This document shows positions 33,487-41,337 of a DNA stretch of 64,000 nucleotides, piece by piece. This stretch comes from Bradyrhizobium vignae (GTDB lineage Bacteria > Pseudomonadota > Alphaproteobacteria > Rhizobiales > Xanthobacteraceae), in the NCBI RefSeq assembly GCF_004114425.1, contig NZ_RDQF01000009.1, forward strand, positions 62,001 through 126,000, given 5' to 3'. Within the stretch, counting starts at the first letter, position 1; each line of letters opens with the position of its first letter. The notes under the pieces are model-generated. The model worked only from the letters and a program-made list of their open reading frames with translations. It made no database searches and was not told the DNA's origin. The position numbers and the translations under genes are program-made.

Positions 33487-34740
33487 ATGACGGGCAAGCC
33501 TCTGATCAACGCCGATCGGCTCTGGACCCGCTTGATGGCGCTCGCCGAGATCGGGGCGACGCCGGCCGGCGGGGTCAACCGTCAGGCGCTGAGCGACGGC
33601 GAGATGGCGGCTTGGCGCCGCGTCATCGGCTGGGCGCGCGAAGCGGGCTCGACGCCGTCAACGGATGCTGCGGGAAATCTGTTCCTGACCCTGGCCGGCC
33701 GCGATCGCGCCGCACCGCCGCTGCTGCTCGGCAGTCATCTCGATAGCCAGCCGACCGGCGGAAAGTTCGACGGCGCCGCCGGCGTGATGGCGGCATTGGA
33801 GGCGGTGGTCTCGCTGGCCGGGCAGGGCGACAAGCCCGCGCGCGATATCGTCGTCGTCGCCTGGATGAACGAGGAAGGCTCGCGCTTCGCGCCGGGCATG
33901 ATGGGCTCGGAGGCCTTTACCGGTGAGCGCGACATGGACGCGATCCGCGCCGCGCGCGATGCAGACGGCATCAGTGTCGGCGAGGCGCTCGACCGCCTCC
34001 ACCAGGCTTTTCCCGATATGCCGCGCCGGTCGCTCGGCTTTGCCGCCGGGGCCTATCTCGAATTACACATCGAGCAGGGACCCCTGCTGGAAGCGGCCGG
34101 CTGCACCATCGGTGTCGTCACCGGCATCCAGGGCAAGAAGACCTTTCAGGTCGTGCTCGAGGGTGCCGAGGGCCACGCCGGCACGCTGGCGCAGCAGGAG
34201 CGGCGCGATGCGCTCGCGGCTTTTGCCCGGATGGCGACCGCGCTGCATTCCGAGATCGGCACCATCGATGCCGACATCAAGTTCACCATCGGCCGGATCG
34301 CCGTCGTGCCGAACGCGCCGTCGGTGGTGCCGTCGCGCGTCAGCTTCAGCATCGATCTGCGTCACCCTGACAATGCGGTGCTCGACGCGGCCGGCGCGCG
34401 CATCAACACTCTTTGCCGAGAGAAGGCGCCGCCGTGCTCGGTTACCGTGACGCCGCTCGTCGATGCGCCGTCGAACGTCTTCGATCCGCACCTACGTGCG
34501 AGCATCGCGAAGGCGGCGCGGGAGCAGGGGCACCCGGCCATGGACATCCTGTCGGCCGCCGGTCACGACGCGCGTCATCTCGCAAAAATCTGTCCGGCCG
34601 CGATGATCTTCATCCCGTGCCGCGACGGGGTGAGCCATGTCGAGCACGAATGGGCCGAGCCCGATCATGTCGCCGCCGGCGCCTCCGTGCTAGCGCAGGT
34701 GCTGCGCGAACTCGCATATCCGCCCGCGGCGGGCGCGTGA
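33487..34740 (+). CDS. M20 amidohydrolase (N-carbamoyl-L-amino-acid hydrolase/allantoate amidohydrolase type)
   Basis: A 417-residue metallo-amidohydrolase. Metal and substrate motifs are in order: GSHLDSQPTGGKFDGAAGV, the NEEGSRF pair of glutamates, HIEQGPLLE, AAGHDA and GVSHVEHEW. These identify the carbamoyl-amino-acid/ureidopropionase subgroup of M20. It follows the hydrolase by 3 bases and precedes the flavin reductase by 2. It would hydrolyse an N-carbamoyl or amide intermediate, releasing ammonia and an amino acid for the aminotransferase. Confidence 0.92.
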   Translation: MTGKPLINADRLWTRLMALAEIGATPAGGVNRQALSDGEMAAWRRVIGWAREAGSTPSTDAAGNLFLTLAGRDRAAPPLLLGSHLDSQPTGGKFDGAAGVMAALEAVVSLAGQGDKPARDIVVVAWMNEEGSRFAPGMMGSEAFTGERDMDAIRAARDADGISVGEALDRLHQAFPDMPRRSLGFAAGAYLELHIEQGPLLEAAGCTIGVVTGIQGKKTFQVVLEGAEGHAGTLAQQERRDALAAFARMATALHSEIGTIDADIKFTIGRIAVVPNAPSVVPSRVSFSIDLRHPDNAVLDAAGARINTLCREKAPPCSVTVTPLVDAPSNVFDPHLRASIAKAAREQGHPAMDILSAAGHDARHLAKICPAAMIFIPCRDGVSHVEHEWAEPDHVAAGASVLAQVLRELAYPPAAGA

Positions 34741-34742
34741 GG

Positions 34743-35243
34743 ATGAAGATGCGGAGCGTGGCCCCTCAGGATTACCGCGACGCGATGGCCTGTCTCGGTG
34801 CCGCCGTCAGTATCGTGACGACCGACGGCAGCGCGGGCCGCGCTGGGTTTACCGCATCTGCGATTTGCAGCGTCACGGACGATCCGCCGACGCTACTGGT
34901 CTGCATCAACCGAGCGTCTTCCGCCTATGCCAGCGTGACACGCAACAAGGCGGTCTGCGTCAACGTGCTCTCGGCGCGGCACGAGCCCCTGTCTCGCCTG
35001 TTCGGCGGCAAGGTGCCGGCCGAGGAGCGGTTCGCCGCGGCCACATGGTCGACGCTCGAGACGGGAGCGCCGCTCCTCGTCGACTGCACTGCTGCGTTCG
35101 ATTGCCGGATCGCCCACATGGTCAATGTCGGCACGCACGACGTGCTGTTCTGTCGCGTGGTCGCGCTGCAGAGGTCATGCTATACGGATAGTTTGATCTA
35201 TTTCGGCCGTGCTTACCACGCTGTTGGGACAGGCTCGGGCTGA
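34743..35243 (+). CDS. Flavin reductase-like FMN-binding protein (RutF/HpaC type)
   Basis: A 166-residue flavin reductase domain protein with the family pattern AVSIVTTDG, then GFTASAICSVTDDPPTLLVCIN. Such proteins make reduced FMN for two-component monooxygenases. The only FMNH2-dependent monooxygenase in the window is the LLM protein at 24092, encoded at the end of the divergent operon, so the two are predicted partners. A second ATG lies two codons downstream. It is the last gene of the rightward GntR operon. Confidence 0.9.
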   Translation: MKMRSVAPQDYRDAMACLGAAVSIVTTDGSAGRAGFTASAICSVTDDPPTLLVCINRASSAYASVTRNKAVCVNVLSARHEPLSRLFGGKVPAEERFAAATWSTLETGAPLLVDCTAAFDCRIAHMVNVGTHDVLFCRVVALQRSCYTDSLIYFGRAYHAVGTGSG

Positions 35244-35346
35244 GATCGGCGAATTGGGTTGATCCCACCCATTCGGTCGCTATGGTCGCGCGGCTCTAGC
35301 CTTCGAACATCAGTGGTGCGCCGCAGCCTTCTGTCCGGAAGGACGG

Positions 35347-35673
35347 CTATTTGACCGAAGAGAATGCCGTCGGGGCCAGAATCTGGCTGACGATGTTGGC
35401 GATGATCTGGCCGTCCGCATGGGACTTGTTGCTCGCCTCGTGCCAATCCGGATCGGCCACGAACGCGCCCCATTTCTTTTCGCGTTCGGCGAGCGACTCC
35501 CAGGCCAGGAAATAGGTCAGCTCCTGGTTAGATTCGCCGATCATCGTGGTGAAGAACCCGGCCTGCTTGATGCCATGCTTCTCCCAGATCTTCAGCGTGG
35601 CAGTCTCGAACCGCTTCAGCAATGCCGGCAGGCGGCCGGGTACGCAGCGATACTGGCGCATTTCGTAGATCAT
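35347..35673 (-). CDS. NIPSNAP-family protein
   Basis: A 108-residue dimeric alpha/beta-barrel NIPSNAP domain: MIYEMRQYRC opening and WEKHGIKQAGFFT centre. The start is the ATG behind GAGAGGAAA; an upstream extension of the frame has no domain. NIPSNAP proteins recur three times in this window beside oxidoreductases. Their biochemical role in bacteria is unclear. It may be co-transcribed with the tautomerase gene 145 bases upstream. Confidence 0.88.
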   Translation of the reverse strand: MIYEMRQYRCVPGRLPALLKRFETATLKIWEKHGIKQAGFFTTMIGESNQELTYFLAWESLAEREKKWGAFVADPDWHEASNKSHADGQIIANIVSQILAPTAFSSVK

Positions 35674-35700
35674 TCTCGTTTCCTCTCTGAATAGTCCTGC

Positions 35701-35723
35701 GGTTATAACGAGCGGCCATAACC
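35701..35723. promoter_or_regulatory. Inverted repeat upstream of the NIPSNAP gene
   Basis: GGTTAT-N11-ATAACC is a perfect 6-base inverted repeat 28 bases upstream of the NIPSNAP start. It could be an operator or a small intergenic hairpin. There is no second copy that I noticed. Confidence 0.3.
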
Positions 35724-35817
35724 CGTGAATGGCCCATCGTGTTCGGCGAAGATGGCGATCGCGCTGCTCGAGCGCCTCACTCATGATTGCGACACGTGAT
35801 TCCTCCGTAGCACTTGG

Positions 35818-36234
35818 TCATTCCCTGGATGTCCAGCCGGCATGCCTGGTCTGGCCCTCGGCCGGCGACCAGTCAGGGGCGAGGCGCCCGTTTCGATAAG
35901 CCTCGTCACCTGCGTGCTGCGTGAAGAGGACGGTGAACATCGCAGCAGGGACGGCGAGATGGGTTTCGCGGGCTTCGGTCAGTCTGCGAGCGAACCGCGT
36001 GCGCTGATCGACACTGCGTCCTGCCCTGATATCGACCATTGCGAGCGCCACCGTCTCAATCGGCGCGAAGCCTGTGCGATAGAGATTGTCGCACCCGAGC
36101 TCTACAAAGCCGATGTTCACTACCCCCGGCGGCGCCAGTAATTCCTCGCAGTAGAGTTTGCCGATGACTTCAGCTGCCTTTCGCTTGGCTGCCGCTGGGT
36201 AATGTCCCGGAAGGTTCAGCTGAACATAAGGCAT
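35818..36234 (-). CDS. Tautomerase-superfamily protein (cis-CaaD/MSAD-like size)
   Basis: A 138-residue protein starting Met-Pro-Tyr-Val-Gln, giving a candidate catalytic Pro1. The length and basic DIRAGRS region fit the fused two-domain members of the tautomerase superfamily. The start was chosen for the Pro1 and the GGGGG ribosome site; the frame is open further upstream without meaning. It resembles the protein at 13624 in organisation. It lies in the IclR unit and may isomerise an unsaturated oxo acid. Confidence 0.78.
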   Translation of the reverse strand: MPYVQLNLPGHYPAAAKRKAAEVIGKLYCEELLAPPGVVNIGFVELGCDNLYRTGFAPIETVALAMVDIRAGRSVDQRTRFARRLTEARETHLAVPAAMFTVLFTQHAGDEAYRNGRLAPDWSPAEGQTRHAGWTSRE

Positions 36235-36649
36235 TGGTCCCCCTTGTGATCGCGCAGGTCTAGGCGAGCATGAGATGTGCAAGCTTGCGGGGCAGTCAGC
36301 ATGGGGTGTGGCCAGTTTGCAGCTGATGGTAATTGCAGTCCACGCTTGTACTGAGGTATTCCGCAGCGAGGGCGCGCTATAGTGTCCGCGGGGCGACCTG
36401 CAGGGCACCTCACAGCGATCGTTACCATGCCTGGCATGTTTGCCTGCGCATGAACCTGCTCGGAATAGTGCCCAAGAGCCATGGCGCCACAAAGGAATGC
36501 TCGTCTCCACAGCATCTCTAACACGATCTCTCAGAGCTCGTCCCGCGTCAGGAACCATACTGGTCCTTCGAACGAAAGCGTGCCAACGGAAATTCTGCAA
36601 AAAAGCTCCAGTCTGTGCGCTGTGCGCACAAGGCGAATGGACCGTGCTC
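36235..36649. other. Intergenic region between tautomerase and IclR genes
   Basis: 415 bases without a convincing gene. It holds the presumed promoter of the leftward tautomerase/NIPSNAP unit and, at its IclR-proximal end, the palindrome at 36614. No terminator with a U-tract was seen. Confidence 0.6.
36614..36630. promoter_or_regulatory. IclR operator candidate, copy 1
   Basis: TGTGCG-CTGTG-CGCACA is a perfect 6-5-6 inverted repeat located 20 bases past the IclR stop and upstream of the leftward tautomerase gene. The same arms and spacing occur in the divergent promoter at 37472, so the two are very likely bound by the same IclR protein. Confidence 0.7.
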
Positions 36650-37453
36650 CTACGGCAGCATCGACGAAAGCTCGCCCGCCATCCCCTTCAGCTTGGAGAC
36701 AAATTCTCCAGCCAGTTTTTCCCTGTTGGCGCGCGCCGAGCTCGTGCTCGCATTGAGCGTCGCGACGACAAGACCGGCTCGATTGAACACCGGAACCGAG
36801 ACGCTGACCAAACCGTCCTCCAGCTCTTCGTAGTTGATGCAGTAGCCCTTCACCTTGCTCTCGACGATCAGCGAAAGAATCTCGCGCTTGAGCATGACCG
36901 TGTGCCGCGTGTGGCGGACGATCCTGGTCCGCGCCAGCAGCCGCTCCACTTCGACGCGTGGCTTGTAGGCGAGCAACACGCGTCCGGATGCGGAGGAGAA
37001 CGCCGGCAGTCGCATGCCTGTCGTGACGACGTAAGACAGTCGCCGGCCGGGAATGTCGGATCGCGCGACGAATACGACTTCAGCTTCGTCGAGCACGGCG
37101 AGTGAGACTGTCTCGCCGATCGAACGGGCGAGCTGGTCTAGAAATGGTTGCAGGGAAGCGCCGAAACCGGCGGACGACAGAAACGAGTAGGCGAGCCGGA
37201 GCACGCGCGTTGTCAGCTCGAAGCGACGCTCATGCAGGCGAGCGAAGCCAAGCTCCACCAGCGTAAGGAGGAGGCGACGCGCCACCGCCCGGTCCATCCC
37301 GGTACGTTCGGCGACCTGCGCCAGCGTCATGGCCCTGTTCTCGGCGCCGAACGACTGGATGACCGCAAGTCCGCGCGCAAAAGCCGTTACGAAATTCCGG
37401 TTCAGTTTCTCCTCCGCAATCGGCCGATAATACCGCGGTTTCGACGATGCCAT
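36650..37453 (-). CDS. IclR-family regulator (PcaR/PobR-like)
   Basis: A 267-residue regulator with an N-terminal winged HTH (MTLAQVAERTGMDRAVARRLL) and a C-terminal GAF-like effector domain ending in the conserved SVPVFNRAG segment. The style is closest to IclR proteins that control aromatic-acid degradation. It diverges from the FAD oxidoreductase operon. Two copies of a TGTGCG-N5-CGCACA palindrome bracket the gene, pointing to control of both flanking units. Confidence 0.93.
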   Translation of the reverse strand: MASSKPRYYRPIAEEKLNRNFVTAFARGLAVIQSFGAENRAMTLAQVAERTGMDRAVARRLLLTLVELGFARLHERRFELTTRVLRLAYSFLSSAGFGASLQPFLDQLARSIGETVSLAVLDEAEVVFVARSDIPGRRLSYVVTTGMRLPAFSSASGRVLLAYKPRVEVERLLARTRIVRHTRHTVMLKREILSLIVESKVKGYCINYEELEDGLVSVSVPVFNRAGLVVATLNASTSSARANREKLAGEFVSKLKGMAGELSSMLP

Positions 37454-37471
37454 CGATCAGATCTCCACTAC

Positions 37472-37488
37472 TGTGCGTATAGCGCACA
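37472..37488. promoter_or_regulatory. IclR operator candidate, copy 2
   Basis: TGTGCG-TATAG-CGCACA is a perfect 6-5-6 inverted repeat between iclR and the FAD oxidoreductase gene, 19 bases upstream of the iclR start codon. A further CGCACAG half-site is at 37503. Confidence 0.75.
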
Positions 37489-37595
37489 CCTTGGCACAAA
37501 AACGCACAGTTCGCCCTAGCGTCCAGTCTCGGCCTGCGCACATAGTCCGGATAAGAACACTGGCGTTGAACACGCGAGCGAAGGGAAGGAGCGCC

Positions 37596-38960
37596 ATGAC
37601 CATCGGCAGTAGCGAGGTGTTGCAAAGGGCCGGCCGGCTTCCGCCGGTCCGCTCGGGCGATCATTTTGATATCGTGGTAGCCGGCGGGGGTGCTTCGGGT
37701 CTAATGGCGACGGTGTCTGCCGCCAGGCAGGGGGCACGCGTCCTGGTCGTGGAAACATCCGGCTGCTTCGGTGGCGCCGGCACAACGTCGATGGTGGCGC
37801 AGTGGCTCGGCTTCTACAATGGCGAGACATGCGCTGTCGGCGGCCTGCCCATGGAATTCGCCGAGCGGGTGATCGCCCGGGGCGGATCCAACGGCTTTGA
37901 AAACTACGTGCTGGCGGAAGCCACCGTGCGTCCCCTTCACCTCAAGCGCCTTCCGTTCAATCCCGAAATCGTAAAGCTCGTCGCCGATGAGCTCGTCCTG
38001 GAGAGCGGGGCGTCTGCATTGGTTCATGCCCGGATTTGCGGCGCCTCCCGAGACGACGACCGTGTGACCGGGGTGCAGATCGAAACGTCCGGCGGACGGC
38101 TCAACGTGGGGGCGAGCTGCTTTATCGACGCGACCGGGGATGCGGTCGTTGCGCGCCACGCAGGAGCGCCACTGGCGGACGTAGAGGCGGGTCGGCACCG
38201 CATGGGAATGAGCCTCGTCTTTCGATTGTCCCACGTCGATGTCGCTCGCTTTCGCGCCCTCTCAAGGCAGGAAAAGCGCGCGATTGCTCTCGAGGGCATG
38301 GCCACAGGTGAGCTGTTCTGGGATGTCCTGTCCGTCTCGCCGGTCGGCACGTCTGACGCCATCTGCCTGATGAGCCATCTGGATGGGCTCGATAATCTCG
38401 ACCCCAACGATCTGACCAGGGCGGAGTTTATCGGACGCTATCAGGTCAGTCGCATCGCCGGCTTCCTCAAGCGGAGAATGCCGGGATTTGCAGCTTGCGA
38501 GCTGGCTGGAATTGCAAGCCACGTCGGCGTGCGAGAAAGCGTTCGGCTGGTCGGCGACTACCTGCTTACGGAACAGGATGTGGTCGGTGCCACACCGTTC
38601 GAGGATGCGGTAGCGCTGGGCTGCGGTCCCTTGGATGTGCATGAGGAAGATGGCAAGCTCCGGCTCTTCATGCCGGCGCAGCCGTTCGAGATTCCAGCGC
38701 GCAGCATGACCTGCATTTCGGTCAGGAATCTCGTCGTCACTGGTCGGGCCATCTCGGCGACCCGCGAGGCGAATGGGGCGATCCGGCACCAGGCCACGGC
38801 CATGGCACTGGGCCAGGCCGCCGGCCACCTCGCGGCGCATGCCGGGGCGTACGGCTGGGACGTGCGGGCGTTGCCGCACGGGACTGTTCAGAAGAGTCTG
38901 ACTGCAGCAGGGGCCCTGCCGTCGCGTGGCAATCTGCCGCCGGCAACTGCCGTTAGCTGA
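37596..38960 (+). CDS. FAD-dependent oxidoreductase (FAD_oxidored family)
   Basis: A 454-residue flavoprotein. The N-terminal dinucleotide motif GGGASG follows FDIVVA near residue 28, then GCFGGAGTTSM, and a C-terminal NLVVTGRAISATREANGAIR segment typical of this family. The start is the ATG behind AAGGGAAGGA; a frame opening further upstream covers the operator region and was rejected. It is the first gene of the rightward IclR operon with a hydrolase remnant and an MFS carrier. It probably oxidises the imported acid; the substrate is not known. Confidence 0.9.
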   Translation: MTIGSSEVLQRAGRLPPVRSGDHFDIVVAGGGASGLMATVSAARQGARVLVVETSGCFGGAGTTSMVAQWLGFYNGETCAVGGLPMEFAERVIARGGSNGFENYVLAEATVRPLHLKRLPFNPEIVKLVADELVLESGASALVHARICGASRDDDRVTGVQIETSGGRLNVGASCFIDATGDAVVARHAGAPLADVEAGRHRMGMSLVFRLSHVDVARFRALSRQEKRAIALEGMATGELFWDVLSVSPVGTSDAICLMSHLDGLDNLDPNDLTRAEFIGRYQVSRIAGFLKRRMPGFAACELAGIASHVGVRESVRLVGDYLLTEQDVVGATPFEDAVALGCGPLDVHEEDGKLRLFMPAQPFEIPARSMTCISVRNLVVTGRAISATREANGAIRHQATAMALGQAAGHLAAHAGAYGWDVRALPHGTVQKSLTAAGALPSRGNLPPATAVS

Positions 38961-38964
38961 GCGG

Positions 38965-39198
38965 ATGATCGAGACCAATACCATGCGCACAGCGCCCCGC
39001 TTGACCAAGCCGGTCGGGGCGGATTTCGACACGATCTACGTGAGTTGCGAAGCGCCTGCAATGGCGGCGATCGACCCGTTCCGGGCGCGTGCACGACAAC
39101 AACAGGGTTGGCGCTTCCAGGCCATCCCCTCGTCGCACGCCTGCATGGTGACCGCGCCGGAGCTGACCGGCAAGACACTGGAAAGGGCCGTCCCATGA
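38965..39198 (+). pseudogene. C-terminal remnant of an alpha/beta hydrolase
   Basis: A 77-residue frame whose sequence after residue 20 matches the end of an alpha/beta hydrolase: a strand TIYVSCEAPAM, then a helix rich in Arg, GWRFQAIPSSHACMVTAPE with the catalytic-His region, and a final leucine-rich helix. The nucleophile domain is missing. It is still linked to its neighbours, starting 4 bases after the FAD gene stop and overlapping the MFS start by four bases, so translation may be kept for coupling. Confidence 0.65.
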
Positions 39199-40505
39199 AT
39201 GTCGTTGCGAACACGCGAGCGCGCGTTGCACAGGATGATGCGACAAGTGCATCTACGGGGGGCGCCAATGCAGGGGTTGGCGCGTCAGCAACGGCTCCGG
39301 CCGAGCCGAAAGGTTCGGTTGGTTCTTATCGATGGGTGGTCCTTTCGGTCGTTTTTACCGCTTTCCTGGTGACCTTCCTCGACCGGCTGGCATGGGCGAA
39401 TGCCAATCTCATGGCCAGCAAATCACTGGACATTCCGGTCGCAACACTTGGCCTGTACGTGACGGCCTTCTACACCGGCTACGTGATCGCGAGCGGCCTT
39501 GCAGGCTTCGTAACTGACCGTATCGGATCGCGGCTGATGCTGTTTTTCGCGCTCGCGCCGCTTGCCGCGTGCACGTTTCTGTTCGGGTTGACCAGTTCAT
39601 TTGCGATGGGGCTCGTACTGCAGGCCCTGATGGGCCTGCTCGCCGGCGCGGACTATGCTGCTTGCGTCAAGGTTGTCGCCGATTGGTTCGGCCGAACCGA
39701 GCGCGGCAGGGCGCTTGGTCTGTTTTCGACGGCGCCCTCGATCGGTGTCGCCGCCGCAAACGCGATCTTTCCGATGCTGCTGGGCGTCGTCGGCTGGCGT
39801 GCGCTCTATTGGGGCCTCGGTGGCCTCACGGTACTCGTTGCCGTGATCTGCCTGTTCCTCTTGACCGACTTGACGCCGGCGGGGGCCGGCGAACGCAACT
39901 CGAAGACGCCCGATCAGGTGACATGGCGCCGCGGATTTGCAGCACTGTGGGCCGACAGGAACCTCGTTCTGATCGCGCTTGCCGGCTTCGGTGCCAATTG
40001 GGGTACGTGGGGATTCGCGTTCTGGGCGACCGCGCTGATGATCCGGGGCTATCAGCTCAGTCCAGTGGATGCGGGCGCGATCGCCCTGATCTTTGGTATC
40101 GCGGCTGCAGTCTCAAAGCCCCTCTATGGACTGCTCTCGGACATGCTTGGCGGCAAGCGCCGCAATCTTGTCATCTGCGACCTTCTCGCGTTCGCCGCGA
40201 TGCTGATCGTATTCGGTATGATGCACACGAAAAGCGGATTCCTGATCGCAGCGCCGCTCCTTGGGTTGACTGCCGTGGTCTACAGCCCGCTGCTTGCCGC
40301 AATGATCACCGAGAGGGTCGACATGCGGATGACGGCGACCGCGACCGGTATGATCAATGCTCTCTGGCAGCTCGGAAGCGTGATCGTTCCGAGCGTTGTT
40401 GGCGTGGTGTTCGCGGCAACCGGCTCGTTTGCGGCGGCCTTTGCTGTCCTCGCGGCAGGACCCCTCATCGGAACCTTGTGCATGCTTGCGGTCCACGAGC
40501 GATGA
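39195..40505 (+). CDS. MFS transporter (anion:cation symporter type)
   Basis: A 436-residue major-facilitator permease with about 12 hydrophobic segments. The loop 2-3 signature is DRIGSRLML and its repeat is LSDMLGGKRRN. The N-terminal 45 residues are polar and low in complexity. The start overlaps the hydrolase remnant by four bases. The family mainly imports organic acids, which fits an IclR regulon for an acid substrate. Confidence 0.9.
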   Translation: MNVVANTRARVAQDDATSASTGGANAGVGASATAPAEPKGSVGSYRWVVLSVVFTAFLVTFLDRLAWANANLMASKSLDIPVATLGLYVTAFYTGYVIASGLAGFVTDRIGSRLMLFFALAPLAACTFLFGLTSSFAMGLVLQALMGLLAGADYAACVKVVADWFGRTERGRALGLFSTAPSIGVAAANAIFPMLLGVVGWRALYWGLGGLTVLVAVICLFLLTDLTPAGAGERNSKTPDQVTWRRGFAALWADRNLVLIALAGFGANWGTWGFAFWATALMIRGYQLSPVDAGAIALIFGIAAAVSKPLYGLLSDMLGGKRRNLVICDLLAFAAMLIVFGMMHTKSGFLIAAPLLGLTAVVYSPLLAAMITERVDMRMTATATGMINALWQLGSVIVPSVVGVVFAATGSFAAAFAVLAAGPLIGTLCMLAVHER

Positions 40506-40629
40506 TCAGCATGTGTTGACCAGAAGACACGCTGCAAAGGATTCCAAGGCCGGGATCAGACGGGCAGGGCTCCTCCGCGGCGCAATCGATGTTCGACGGA
40601 TCCGTATCAAGCGGTCATCTTAAGACAAC

Positions 40630-41337
40630 TCAATACGTTGCGCGCCCTCCGGAAAGATCGAAGACGGCGCCAGTCGAGAACGAGCATTCATCGGAGGCGA
40701 GCCAGGCGACCAGCGCGGCGACTTCCTTCGGCAGGCCTGCGCGTCCGAGCGGGATCTTTGCCAACACGTTCCGATAGGCTTCCTCCGTCATCTGCTTGAC
40801 GAGGTCGGTGGCGATCACGGCAGGTGCAATGGCGTTGACGCGAATTTCGGTACCGGCCAGCTCCTTGCCGAGAGATTTCGTTAGCGCGATCACGCCGGCC
40901 TTTGCCGCGGAATAGCCGGTCATGCTGGCATTGCCTTCCTTGCCCGCGATCGAGGCCAGGTTGACGATGCGGCCACCGTTTTGCTGTCGCATCGGTGTGA
41001 TGGCGGCCTTGCAGCAGAGGAAGGTGCTGGTCAGGTTCACGTCAAGAACACGCCGCCAATCGGCAAGGCTGTATTGTTCGATATTGACCGTGGGGCCGGT
41101 GATGCCGGCGGCATTGACAAGAACGTCGATGCGGCCGTGTCGCGCAAGGAGGCGCGCCATCGCCTCGTCGACGGCGGTCTCGTCGGTGAGATCGACCCGT
41201 TCATCTGCCTCATCCGCGACATCCCAGACGAGCACTTTGGCGCCACCGGCTACAAGCCGTTCGCGAACCGCCCGGCCGATGCCGCCGCAGCCGCCGGAAA
41301 TGACGGCGATGCGACCTTCAAAATTGAGCCCGGTCAT
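40630..41337 (-). CDS. SDR-family oxidoreductase
   Basis: A 235-residue classical SDR, slightly short. It has SGGCGGIG near the N-terminus, LVNAAG, and YSAAK as the catalytic pair. The start overlaps the TIM-barrel gene by four bases. It is the last gene of an 11 kb leftward operon that begins at the binding protein near 51846. Probably oxidises a ring alcohol or a hydroxy acid of the pathway. Confidence 0.9.
   Translation of the reverse strand: MTGLNFEGRIAVISGGCGGIGRAVRERLVAGGAKVLVWDVADEADERVDLTDETAVDEAMARLLARHGRIDVLVNAAGITGPTVNIEQYSLADWRRVLDVNLTSTFLCCKAAITPMRQQNGGRIVNLASIAGKEGNASMTGYSAAKAGVIALTKSLGKELAGTEIRVNAIAPAVIATDLVKQMTEEAYRNVLAKIPLGRAGLPKEVAALVAWLASDECSFSTGAVFDLSGGRATY

Noticed and set aside
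36235..36600. N-terminal extension of the tautomerase frame
   Set aside because: It would bury the catalytic Pro1; the sequence is Cys/Arg/Ser-rich with no domain, and GGGGG precedes the internal ATG.
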